A DNA stretch of 64,000 nucleotides, taken from Micromussa lordhowensis. Taxonomy: Eukaryota > Cnidaria > Anthozoa > Scleractinia > Lobophylliidae. This document shows positions 22,951 through 33,790 of this stretch, piece by piece (the first letter of the stretch is position 1; the number at the start of each line of letters is the position of its first letter). Below the pieces are notes generated by a model. The model saw only the letters and a list, made by a program, of their open reading frames with translations. It had not been told where the DNA came from and made no database searches. The translations under genes were made by a program, and so were the position numbers. The stretch is from the NCBI GenBank assembly GCA_964020085.1, contig OZ026598.1:24830334-24894333 (forward strand). Reading direction: 5' to 3'.

Positions 22951-23880
22951 CTCCAGAGTCGATAAATACTTTCTTTGACCTTTGGCGAAACGCATTGTGG
23001 ATGTTGTATCCATTTGTTAGGCCTCTGAACACTCTGGTCATTTCAGAACCCCGATTAGCAGATTTCAGTATTGTCATGCTAGAAAGAAATGTAAAATTAT
23101 TTTTAAGAGGCAATAACACCCTTTACTGCCCAAGAGTGACTTGTAGATTTGACTCTGTCTAATGCCAGACGATTTTCCTGGTCAAAGGGAGACCCCTTGG
23201 GCAGTAAAGGGTGAAACACAAATATGAAAAGGACTGTATCGGGCTTGGAACATTTTCTTCACATCTAATGCAATGAAGTTCTATGAACCTGAAAAAGTTG
23301 GACGACATTAACCAATGGGCGACTCCCGAATAAAAATTATGAAGTGGAGGATTGTAGGGGATCAGTGTAATTTCTCAAGGAGTACAAAGTGGATGTGGTG
23401 GAAGCTATTTTGCCCATCAAAGTTACCACATGTCACTTGTTTCAAAAATAGCTTCCATGATTTGTGACAACAAAACAGAATGACTCTTTATCCTATTCCA
23501 TTGCATGCAACCCCAAGGGTAACATGGTAAATACCAGGTCAGAGAATACTTCACAGTTTAAAATAGCTTTATTAGTTTGATCTCATAAATCTTGAATGAA
23601 TTAAGATATAAAGCATTTTTGAATCATGGGTTAAGAATGCCAAAAGAGAAGGGAGACACTTGCATAACATTGCTTAATTCCATAACATATCCATACCTCC
23701 CCACAGAAATGATTTTTTCTAAGACCCCATGAGACCCCCATCCCTCTGGTAATTCTAATTGAGCTTCATACATTTCTTTAAATGTTTGGGCCTTAGGTCT
23801 TTTGTTTGGATCGAATTGCCCTCTGTAACATCTGATACCTTCATCCCACACAAAACTTCCTCCTTTTCTTCATATCTGAA
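22951..23880 (-). CDS. Two phase-matched exons of an unrecognised gene
   Basis: The exon ending at 23697 (donor GTATGG) encodes SFVWDEGIRCYRG, FKEMYEAQLELPEGWG and VLEKIISVGR. The exon 22951-23078 (acceptor TTTCTAG, donor GTTAGT) encodes MTILKSANRGSEMTRVF and FRQRSKKVFIDSG. The donor leaves AG and the next exon starts with C, giving a Ser codon and keeping the frame. The upstream limit near 23880 is uncertain, and I found no later exon. The family is not recognised. Confidence 0.4.
23116..23214. repeat. Short foldback repeat, copy 2
   Basis: ACCCTTTACTGCCCAAG at the left is exactly inverted as CTTGGGCAGTAAAGGGT at the right. The core GAGTGACTTGTAGATTT followed by GACTCTGTCTAATGCCAGAC matches the repeat at 13111-13216. 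Confidence 0.7.
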
Positions 23881-24842
23881 CAGTATCTGTAGGAAATTTG
23901 CGTTTTTATTTGGCTGTTTTCATAATTATAATTTTGACTGCAGATTTATGCATGTGAGTCATGCACTGGTCAGCGGAAGGATTGAGCGAAAGATGGTAAG
24001 TTCTTCATGTATCCCTTATTAAAATGTATTTTAGAACATAGTGTATTACAGTGTATTTATCCCTTATTATAGTGTATTATATATACTACGATAAGGGATA
24101 CTCGAAGTACTTAGGCGGAAGACTGACACGAATGGACGCGATGTGGAATAAGCACCTTTCACCAAAAGAAATAACTGAAAACGAAGTGAATAAACACCAA
24201 AAACATATCCGTCCCTCGGAAATCAGTGAAAAAATGACTGATTAGATGAAAGGGCTTGTAGGCCGCATATTGAAACACTAAGTGAGACCACTATCTGTTG
24301 CTTTTTAGTCGTGGATACGCGAAGCGTTGAAACGACTATTGGTGTGGGGCAGAATATGCAAATGTGTCACTCACTCAGATGTAAACAAATCGATAGGTCG
24401 ACGGGAACCCAATTGAAATCGATTCAATGACGGCGCGGTCCGTTGTCACATCTGTGTTATGTAATAATATTGTTCCACATGATTTAGCACGAAATATTAT
24501 TTTGTCCTTGCCCGTGAGAACTGAGAAATTGCACGATTTTTGCACAAGCATGTGCTGAAGATCTATTTTTTCTATTGAAGTGGTTGATGCTTATGTTTCA
24601 TTTGTGCGTTTCAACAGTTTGAACAGTGGAGCGCGTGATAAATAAAACGAAACCGTCCTTTATGCAAATTTTTGTTAATTAGCTTCGTCCAGCCGTGACA
24701 CAGCACCACATTTGGCGAAAATTTGGCGAAAACAAAAGTTTAAAATAAGAACCCTTTTGTTCCGAAACCTATTTCAGTGGTCTTGAAAGAAATTTCTAAG
24801 CGGTTTTAACACGTACAGTACCGCTCAAAGGTAAGTTACCAC
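23881..24842. other. Intergenic, no supported feature
   Basis: AT-rich. TATAGTGTATTA/ACATAGTGTATTACAG units recur near 24030-24090. No gene, RNA or transposon was recognised. Confidence 0.5.
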
Positions 24843-24940
24843 CGTCTCGCGAGACGCGTCTCGTTTCTCGCGAGACTCGTCTCGAGAGAAACGAGACGAG
24901 TCTTGAGAGAAACGAGACGAGTCTCGTTTCTCGCGAGTGC
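24843..24940. repeat. Palindromic cluster of TCTCGCGAGA-type motifs
   Basis: The block contains CTCGCGAGACGCGTCTCG, TTTCTCGCGAGACTCG, several GAAACGAGACGAGTC units and a closing TCTCGCGAG. Arms are inverted copies of each other, so it can form a strong stem. TCTCGCGAGA is a known palindromic promoter element in vertebrates. Here it may be regulatory or the tip of a foldback element. Confidence 0.6.
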
Positions 24941-25251
24941 ACTGGAAGTACCAATATTTCGCATTCGTCGGTATTCGAAATTCGTATAAAGATGTCTGTA
25001 TCGTATCGTTTCGATTATCGCGGTAGACACTATTTTCATTCTCGTCAGCTATGCGTACCATTTGCGAATTATAAATTCTCAAGCGTCCATCATATTGTTT
25101 CATACATCATGGTATACATCGGCCAAACCTTTTTTGTTCAAGTCAGACTTCCTTACATGTAACGTTTGGTGACGGGAAAGAAAACTACGAAAAAAAAATG
25201 GCGGCACAAACTCTTGGGGGCGAGAAGCACATGAAAGGATTGACCATCAAA

Positions 25252-26010
25252 CCTTGACTCACTTTTTATTCACACTTGTAAACATGCGACACCACGCTAT
25301 AATCATAAAACCTTGACTAACATTTTATTCAAAAAACTTGTGAACATGCGAAACCACGCTTTGACCTCGACTAACGTTTTATGCGAACATGCGAATCATG
25401 AAACCTCAACTAACATTTTATTCAAACTTGTGAACAATAAGCGACACGACGCTTTGATCATGAAACCTCAGCTAACATTTTATTCAAACTTGTGAATATG
25501 CGAAACCACGCTTTGATCATGAAACCTCAGCTAACATTTTATTCAAACTTGTGAACAATAAGCGACACGACGCTTTGATCATGAAACCTCAGCTAACATT
25601 TTATTCAAACTTGTGAATATGCGAAACCACGCTTTGATCATGAAACCTCGACTAACATTTTATTCAAACTTGTGAATATGCGAAACCACGCTTTGATCAT
25701 GAAACCTCAACTAACATTTTATTCAAACTTGTGAATATGCGAAACCACGCTTTGATCATGAAACCTCGGCTAACATTTTATTCAAACTTGTGAACAAGCG
25801 ACACCACGCTTTGATCATGAAACCTCGACTAACATTTTATTCAAACATGTAAACATGCGACACCACGCTTTGATCATGAAACCTCGGCTAACTTTTTTTC
25901 ATACTTGTAAACATGCGAAACCACGCTTTGATCATGGAACCTCGAATAACATTTTATTCAACCATGTAAACATGCGACACCACGCTTTGATCATGAAACC
26001 TCGGCTTACT
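25252..26010. repeat. Satellite of about 59-bp units, about 12-13 copies
   Basis: The unit contains CCACGCTTTGATCATGAAA, CCTCGACTAACATTTTATTC and AAACTTGTGAACATGCGA. Copies vary by small changes and a few indels, with some higher-order alternation between GTGAACAATAAGCGACACGA and GTGAATATGCGAAACCAC versions. No coding constraint is visible. Confidence 0.9.
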
Positions 26011-26053
26011 TTTTTTCGCTGTCGAGCAACATAAATTCTATCTGCTAAAGAGA

Positions 26054-27425
26054 GAGTATTGTACCATTTGAATGAACGATTTATTCCAAATAGAACGGGA
26101 GATATTTTTCGTGTTTGCCGTGATGCTTCGGACAACAATAAAGTTCATTACGCTACCGACTCGTCGTCTTGTGCCGCTAGACTAAACTTTCCCTGGCAGA
26201 AAAATCTGAAATTAATGCAAACGGCGTTTCTCAGAAACTTTGATTAAAACTCCTGTCTTCAAAGATATAGTATTTTGGCGTTTGAATGAACGATTTATGC
26301 CAAATAGAACGGGAGATATTTTTCATGTTTGCCGTGATGCTTCGGACAACAATAAAGTTCATTACGCTACCGACTCGTCGTCTTGTGCCGCGAGACAAAA
26401 CTTTCCCTGGCAGAAAAATCTGAAATTAATGCAAACGGCGCATCTCAGAAACTTAAAACTCCTGTCTTCAAAGATATAGTATTTTGGCGTTTGAATGAAC
26501 GATTTATGCCAAATAGAACGGGAGATATTTTTCATGTTTGCCGTGATGCTTCGGACAACAATAAAGTTCATTACGCTACCGACTCGTCGTCTTGTGCCGC
26601 GAGACAAAACTTTCCCAGGCAGAAAAATCTGAAATTAATGCAAACGGCGTTTCTCAGAAACTTAAAACTCCTGTCTTCAAAGATATAGTATTTTGGCGTT
26701 TGAATGAGCGATTTATGCCAAATAGAACGGGAGATATTTTTCATGTTTGCCGTGATGTTTCGGACAACAATAAAGTTCATTACGCTACCGACTCGTCGTC
26801 TTGTGCAGCGAGACAAAACTTTCCCTGGCAGAAAAATCTGAAATTAATGCAAACGGCGCATCTCAGAAACTTTGATTAAAACTCCTGTCTTCAAAGATAT
26901 AGTATTTTGGCGTTTGAATGAACGATTTATGCCAAATAGAACGGGAGATATTTTTCGTGTTTGCCGTGATGCTTCGGACAATAAAGTTCATTACGCTACC
27001 GACTCGTCTTGTGCCGCGAGACTAAACTTTCCCTGGCAGAAAAATCTGAAATTAATGCAAACGGCGCATCTCAGAAACTTTGATTAAAACTCCTGTCTTC
27101 AAAGATATAGTATTTTGGCGTTTGAATGAACGATTTATGCCAAATAGAACGGGAGATATTTTTTGTGTTTGCCGTGACGCTTCGGAAAACAATAAAGTTC
27201 ATTACGCTACCGACTCGTCGTCTCGTGCCGCGAGACAAAACTTTCCCTTGCAGAAAAATCTTAAATTAATGCAAACATTGATTAAAACTCCTGTCTTCAA
27301 AGATATCGTATTTTGGCGTTTGAATAAACGATTTATGCCAAATAGAACCGGAGATATTTTTAGTGTTTACCTTCACGCGTGGGAAAGTTCATTACGTTAC
27401 CGACTTGTCGTCTCCTACGCTAGAC
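26054..27425. repeat. Satellite of about 210-bp units, seven copies
   Basis: Units begin near 26057, 26269, 26480, 26689, 26901, 27109 and 27308, with GTATTTTGGCGTTTGAATGA as a marker. The first and last are partial or diverged. Spacing is about 199-212 bp. Inside each unit the plus-strand frame stays open and reads FMPNRTGDIF then VCRDASDNNKVHYATDS. Indels between and within units change phase, so it is not one long gene. Confidence 0.9.
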
Positions 27426-27628
27426 GAAAGACTTAGCGGTTATTGGGGAGCAAATGTAGGCAACTGAATTATGAGTAAATGATATCTATTGCCAAAACAC
27501 ACACAGTATCAGGATTGAAAAATTATAGAGAACAAGATTAGCAAAATCAACTCTTTGCCCTTGTGTTGGCATGAACTGAAATGCATGTAATTCTTCTTAC
27601 ACATGTAGTTTATGCAGATATAAAACAA

Positions 27629-28130
27629 TCGGGTGAAGTGTGGTTTGCAATGTAAATGTGCGAAGTGTGGAGACGTGATATGATGTCCTTTGAAAACATT
27701 TTTTCAAATACCTCATGGGGTCTACTCCCACCAGGGTAGGGATATTAGTTACCAGAAGGTTTGCCATTTGAGCAGTGGTATGCCTTTTCGAGAAGGCGAT
27801 GTCCTTAACTCTCCCCTCCGTTACCAACGTGTGCATCCTTGACCTTCGAGGAATTGCCTTCATTGCTGCATCCTCTTGCCGCAAGTGGACGAAAGTTCTC
27901 ATAACTGATGGATTGCTTTCCCTGCTTTCCACGTTGTCATGCAGTGATTGCAGTAGGGCTGCGGCCTGTGCGTCAACTTCAGCTTGATCTAGTGGAGCAC
28001 TAGAAATGTTATTGTCAGACATGATTAATATCTTCTAAGTGACTGGTTTCTGAACGTTTCTCAATCGGGTGAAGTGTGGTTCGCAATGTAAATGTGCGAA
28101 GTGTGGAGACGTGATATGATGTCCTTTGAT
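27629..28130. repeat. 64-bp direct repeat flanking the exon at 27.7-28.0 kb
   Basis: TCGGGTGAAGTGTGGTT, GCAATGTAAATGTGCGAAGT and GTGGAGACGTGATATGATGT occur at 27629-27692 and again at 28066-28130 with very few differences. Such a pair may mark target duplication, recombination or a duplicated promoter segment. Confidence 0.75.
27712..28022 (-). CDS. Probable first exon of an unrecognised gene
   Basis: ATG at 28022 opens about 103 codons: an acidic N-terminus, then SVMRTFVHLRQEDAAMKAIP, RVKDIAFSKRHTTAQMANLL and VTNIPTLVGVDPMR. A GTATTT donor follows at 27711. The composition looks genuine and unlike the surrounding repeats. No continuing exon was found below 27.6 kb, so the gene may be truncated by the satellites. 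Confidence 0.4.
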
Positions 28131-28303
28131 GAGTCCCGCCGAAATTTGGGCGTGTACTTTGATTGACAGTACTTTGACAGCTATCTGTTGTGTTGTTATG
28201 CACTCTGTCGATTTTGGCAAGTCTTAGTTGAGATCGGCTTTGTTTTTTCGACACTCCACCGTCATTGGCACATAATAATTCCAGACAGTTCCTTCCGCGA
28301 GTA

Positions 28304-28601
28304 AGTGGAATTGAAAACTGTATAACCACGGCAACAAACCGATGAGAGTCCCCGATCTTTAGTAGACCTGGATCAGTAGAAATTTTAAAATACAAAATAT
28401 AGACGGGATACTGATCCCGACGGCAGATGTGACCAAAATGAAATAAAACGAAGTAATGGACTGAATTATTTTAAACAAAATTGCCCTAGATTTCGGTATG
28501 CAATACAAATCTTCCTCAGGGGCTTAGTGGAAAAAAAAGATATGTATATGTATATTTTGGTCACATCTGCCGTCGGGATCAGTATCCCGTCTATATTTTG
28601 T
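28304..28601. mobile_element. 298-bp insertion with perfect 47-bp inverted repeats and 12-bp flanking duplication
   Basis: CTTCCGCGAGTA occurs at 28292-28303 and 28602-28613, fitting a target-site duplication. The right end is a perfect 47-bp inverted copy of 28392-28438 (starting ACAAAATATAGACGGG). The loop contains GCCCTAGATTTCGGTATGC and CTTCCTCAGGGG, which recall Penelope-like element termini. That family call is tentative. Confidence 0.6.
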
Positions 28602-28977
28602 CTTCCGCGAGTAGCCAGCGAGCAGGCTCACTTGTAGGCTATTCCGCCAGGAAAACGCGTTGCTTGTGACTCCGAAACAAAAGAGAGTAAATTTCCGGTC
28701 ATAAAAGTCAGATAACTCATTTCTTCTCTTAAAAACAGCTTGCATTTTTAACTTACTTAATGGAAGACGGGTTGTTTTAACTTTATTTGCGTTCTTTTAC
28801 AAGGATATGAAACCATTATTATCCACTCAAAAAGCCAATGAAGAGTTTGCCAGAGAAATATCTTGCGGAGGTATCAATTACAAATATGCGCAACAGGTTT
28901 TCTCACTTTAAGGTAAAAATGAGCTGGCGGAACTTTTGATCTTCGACATAATTCATCTGCGCCATTCATGGCTCATC

Positions 28978-29108
28978 CTCGGTGTAAAAACCTGTGAAAT
29001 TGACCAGTGAGGTAAAACAAAGAAAACAAAGAAGTCAACATAAGAGACCCTAACCCTGACATATAACACATCAAAACAAAGAAAAATTTCACAGGTTTTT
29101 ACACCGAG
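28978..29108. repeat. 24-bp perfect inverted repeat with 83-bp loop
   Basis: CTCGGTGTAAAAACCTGTGA (24-base arm from 28978) is exactly inverted at 29085-29108. The loop is A-rich with AAAACAAAGAAA repeats. Probably a foldback element. Confidence 0.75.
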
Positions 29109-29194
29109 GTAAACTAGTCAAATTGAACGTAATAACGTCTCTATTACACTTAAAGATCCACACGCTACAGCTGCTCTTAAAAACTATCGGAGTG

Positions 29195-32100
29195 ATGGAC
29201 AACATCGTCAACTTCGACGTGCCAATTCCCGACCAGTTGCAGTGTCCAATTTGGTAAGGTTTCCGATCAATAGCCCTACAATAATCTAGGACGGATAAAA
29301 GGATTCGCTTTATCTAGATACACGGCAGCCATAGCCGGTTCCATGCTCTCGGGTATTTGCGGCTAGGTATGAGAGCGAAACACAGAAACAATGAGCGACT
29401 ATACCGGCTAAACATTCCTCGCTAGTTCTCATGTACTCGGCCAAATATCGGAGAGCCAGGAACAGGCTACGGCAGCCGAGAATTGTAGTTGTCGTTTCTC
29501 AATGAGTCACTATGAGTTCGCCAACGTATGAAGGCGATTCGCCAAAGTCGTCTGTCAGTTCGCCAGCGCTTATATGCCAGTTAGTAACTTCGAGAGTCAA
29601 CGTCCAAATAGCGTCCGATCTTTGTATAAATAATGCAAGCGATTCCAAAGAATGTTTTGCTGATTTTGCAGTGGACGCACTCTACCAATTTTCCCATTAT
29701 GTAAAATCTTTCATCTACTCGCGGGCAAGTTTGTCTGAATTCTGAATACGTGCCCGGCTGTCAAAACCCAGTTTACTTTCTAATTGATTTTTAATGGAGC
29801 GTACAACGAGAATTAAGCAGACAAATTAATTAGCGTATGCCATACATTGCATTGCACCAGCTTATTCAAGATCGGCTGTAACATTTTCCGGGAGGTGATT
29901 CACCTGAACTGGAAAAAAAATAAACTTTTGACAACAGTAGACTGTTCGTTCAAAGTCCCCTATTTTTCCGTGAGATCGTAGATGTCGCTCGTTCAGTTCG
30001 ACCGGCCGCCATCTTGATCTCTCGGTGATTTTCTCCCACCAGCACTTTGTACTCTCCCCAGTTTCGCTCGCATGAAGGGACAATGATCCACATCTACGAT
30101 CGCATGGAAAAAAATAGGGGCCTGTGAACAATCTATGAGGACAGTGCAATAAAGGAAAAGTGAACAGGCACAGACTGCTGGTGGTCTCTAACTTCGGCGA
30201 TGGATTGTGGAACGCGCAAAATGCGCGCAAGAATGCAAAATTGCGTGGGGCGTGTTTTTCTCTCACCCCACCTGCGAGGAAGGCGTCCGGATCTCATTTC
30301 CCTTTGAATTTCTAGCGGGATGTTCGAGTTCACCCACCAACAATCAAATTGCCCCCTCCCCTGGTGTCAGGGCTAAGACTTATTGTCATTCTTTACTATT
30401 TGCAGTTACGAACTGATGCTAACTTGCTACCTTGTCTCGGATTGCGGTCATTCAATTTGCGGTTCGTGCCAAAAGAGACAAGTCGATCAGTCGGCAACCA
30501 GATGTCCAGTGTGCAATGTCAACCTGGTTTGTTATATTCCTAACATAGCTCTTAGAAATGCAGCAAGAGAGTTAGCCTGCACCTGCAAACACTGCAGATG
30601 CCAAATCACTGCAGAGGCTGTTGAATCCCACAAGAATGAATGTGGTGAGATTCCTTTGCAGTGCAAAACGTGCCCCGAGAAATTTCCAAGGAATCAACTC
30701 GGACTTCATGAATGTCCAAACGAGATTACTGACTGCACATGTGGAGCCAGAGTCAAGAGGATGGAAATGCAGCAGCACAAAGCGCACCACTGTTCCTGCC
30801 TTCCCGTCTTCTGCCCTTTAGCGTGTGGGTTAGAACTTGCAAGGTATTTTACCTGTTTGATTGTTGTTGTTATTGGTACGCTTTATCTGATTCAACGCAT
30901 TTCAAAAATTTTTGTGTACGTAGGCTTGTGGAACTAAGCGGTCAAATTGGAAGAAATGCGATGAAAAAGAATGTTGCATGGTATTGGCATTCATCTAACA
31001 ATTTAGCAGCATTTTTTTATCACGTTAACTGGTGGCTTTTCAATTTCTTTCATGTCTCAAAATTTAGTACGTTATCACATTTGTTTTTTAACTGCTCGGG
31101 CCGAGGCCACACGCTAATTACTGTCTGTTCGTTTTTATTATACTAATCTTGGAGCATAACATTGTTGAAAAGAAGGGGTAGGAAAAGTTTCTTCGCAGTT
31201 CCATTATGAAAATTTTTTCAGCGTGAAATGTCACTGTACGAGCCTCAGATTTATCGTCTGATTTATCCCATTGTTTTCTACGCCAGAAAAGGCATTTCAT
31301 TGCACATGGTCAAGTGCCCAAAGCGTGTGGTCCAGTGTGCCGTTCCCCGGCTGCCAAGTGATGTCAGAAGGCTGTCAGAAGTTGAGGTGCACAACAGAGG
31401 AAGCACAACAACAGAGGAAGCACAACAAATCATTTGGATTTGTTTGAAACTGACCGGCAGAAACAGGCATGGTCTCTATATGAAGTAAGAGTCTTCTTCC
31501 TGATGGTAATAAAATAATTTATAAAACTCATAGTACAGTTCACAGTACGGCTTTATTGCTAAGAACACTCTAAAATGTGCGCACGCGCACGGACCATGAC
31601 TTATTTAGAAACTATCAATTAGCCTGCTCCAATCCCGTAACCGTCCAGTGGCAACCAAATCGCCAAGAAGTACTATTAGAGTCTTCTCCTTAACTGTTTG
31701 CAATTGCTTTTAATTGTCTAGCTATAATAGATGGTAACACAGAGGCACAATTCTCTCCATTCTTCTTTTGATAGGGCAAGATCTCAACGGAAATAGAATG
31801 TAAAGATGCCGTCCTCCTCACTTGGCTAGTACCGCGTGACTGGAAATGGCCCATCGCTTCACCTCCGTTGGATGCATTTGAACGAAAGTGGAGACTTGTA
31901 CTTACCGGAGGAAAGCTCTGGCTTCAGTATTTTAGAGGGGTCGACGCCATTAGAATTGCTTTCGCGTGAGTACAGTTCAAGGCTTTTCAGTAATCAATTT
32001 AGATCATCACTGCCAATTAAAAGACATAATACAAATCATTGAAGACAGATAGAATTCATAGTTCATGAGAAGCTATGGGTAGGTCATCCCTCTCGGAACT

Positions 32101-32388
32101 TTTCTTCTTATACTTGCCACGTTTGTACGACGTTTAAGTTGACAAGATCTGTGTCAGTCAAATATTTTACCCGCTAATAACAGCCTAGTTTATCTATTTT
32201 TCTTCTAGATTTTTTATTGAAAATACGACCAGCCCTGTGAAAAAGTGTTCGTCAGCCGCAGTAATATCAAGCTGAATGAAAGAAGAGGCCACAGCTTCTT
32301 ATTACCAACCGATTTTACAGTTGGAATGGAACTGCGGGTGAATTGTCGAGTACTGGAATTAGCCGCCCACCTGAAAGACAAGTTTTAG
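29195..32388 (+). pseudogene. RING and TRAF-type zinc finger gene, apparently frameshifted
   Basis: Exons: 29195-29253, 30406-30843, 31287-31484, 31775-31965 and 32209-32388. The first junction completes a RING finger: CPICYELMLTCYLV, CGHSICGSC and CPVC. Exon 2 continues with TRAF-type zinc fingers (CKHCRCQ, CKTCPEKFPRNQL, CPLACGLEL). Exon 4 resembles a MATH/TRAF beta-sandwich (ERKWRLVLTGGKLWLQYF), and exon 5 closes it in another frame (EKVFVSRSNIKL to LKDKF). RING/TRAF proteins are usually ubiquitin ligases or receptor adaptors; that is family knowledge. Exon 3 has an extra base after VVQC and a tandem 14/17-bp duplication (GAGGAAGCACAACAA) that shift its frame. The exon 4/5 splice gives a stop unless one base is gained or lost. 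Three shifts argue for a pseudogene, or for assembly errors. The coiled coil typical of TRAFs is missing. Confidence 0.6.
29957..30120. repeat. Foldback element in the first intron of the RING gene
   Basis: CCCCTATTTTTCCGTGAGAT and CGTAGATGT at 29957-29985 are inverted at 30090-30120. The loop contains CCGCCATCTTGAT, a YY1-type motif, so the element may carry regulatory sequence. Confidence 0.65.
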
Positions 32389-33304
32389 TGTAATTTAGCT
32401 TAGTTTAGTTTAGTTTATAGTGTATGTTAGTTTCGTTAAATTTAGTTTACCCCTTTAAGGTGGCTGAACGCAGCTTTCGATATCTCTGTTTCGTTTTCCT
32501 TTTTCTCTAAAACCGTTAATCCTTTGGTTGTCCAAAATGGCAGCAAGCAACTTAACAACACAAACTTCACCTTTTTGATAATTAAGCTGACGTAGGTGTT
32601 TCAATGAGGTTTTGTTTATTTTTAGAAAATCAGAGAATAAATACTTCTGTAGTTAAACTTGACTCTTGCAAAAAAACGGGCGCCAAAGGATAACTGGTTA
32701 TACATGACTCCGCCTTGTAATATCAATGCTTTACACAACAAAGTGGTCACAAGAATTATTGACAACTGGATTAAAAAATCAGTTTGCTTATATTTTGACG
32801 ACGTTTACCCACTTCTTCTACAGAGGCAACAAAGGGGTAGTCGAATTTAAGTGGCTAGTTGCATAATAGTGAGACCTCCAACTAAAACACAAATTTGAAG
32901 CTAGATTGGAACCAATAAACGGCGGCATTCAAGAGTACATTGAGCAAGCTAAAATGACGGTTTTTTATTCAATGAATTTGAGCCCATTTTGAAAACGAAA
33001 AGTTCTGAAAGAAACGAAAAAAAAGAAATATTTTAAGAGACTGCCTCCGTTAACACTGATTAGTTATTTAAAATTTGAGGATAGAGTATTGTCATAAGCG
33101 TGCAGGGTATACGCAATCACCCGTTTGTTATTAAAGTGATTAAAAGTTTGTTACGTTATTGTTTGCTTCATTGTTGATATCTTGAAATGGGTAAGGTCGA
33201 GTAAGTGATAGCGAGGCTTTTGCAGACTGAACATGATACAAACGCATCCGAAATGCTGAATTTTATTGCAGCGGAAAGACCCTAAACTGGAAAATATTTA
33301 ATAA
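32389..33304. other. Intergenic, no supported feature
   Basis: AT-rich. A short TTAGTTTAGTTTAG run lies near 32398-32420. CCAAAATGGCAGC near 32535 is a weak YY1-like match. Nothing coding was supported. Confidence 0.5.
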
Positions 33305-33446
33305 TGGTAATTGAACTGAGTGGAGTGCAATTTGGTCTGAAATCATACGCGTGATTTTAAAATCGAACGAGCACGCAGCGTGAGTTCGATCTGAAAGCAC
33401 AAGTATGATTTCAGACCCAAATTGCACTCCACTCAGTTCAATTACC
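33305..33446. repeat. Foldback with 44-bp arms
   Basis: TGGTAATTGAACTGAGTGGA and GTGCAATTTGGTCTGAAATC (33305-33348) are inverted at 33403-33446 with one or two differences. The loop also holds a smaller inverted pair, ATCGAACGAGCACGC / GCGTGAGTTCGAT. Confidence 0.8.
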
Positions 33447-33447
33447 A

Positions 33448-33790
33448 CTTTATTAAATCCATTTTGAAATCGCCCAAATACAGTTCTTGGCGAATTCAAA
33501 TATTTTATTGATGCAGTACTGAGCTGGTTTTCAAATAGACTGAGCAACGCACGACCTCCAGTTAAGTTGTACGCGCGCGCTATTTTTGGTTACTGGAAAG
33601 TTGTACAGTTTAGCGCAAGCGCTCACGAAAGCGCCGCGACAGCCCGCAAATTTGAAGTGTAACTTCCTCATTGGCTGGAAAAATGATGTGATTTAGAGCG
33701 AAAAATGGTGCAATTTGGGAATAAATTGCACCAATTTGAGCCAATCAGATTACAGGGACCACCAGTGATTTCAAAATGGATTTAATAAAG
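33448..33790. repeat. MITE-like element with 24-bp perfect terminal inverted repeats
   Basis: CTTTATTAAATCCATTTTGA (33448-33471) is exactly inverted at 33767-33790. It abuts the 33305-33446 foldback, so the two may be one composite element. The inside is non-coding. Confidence 0.8.
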
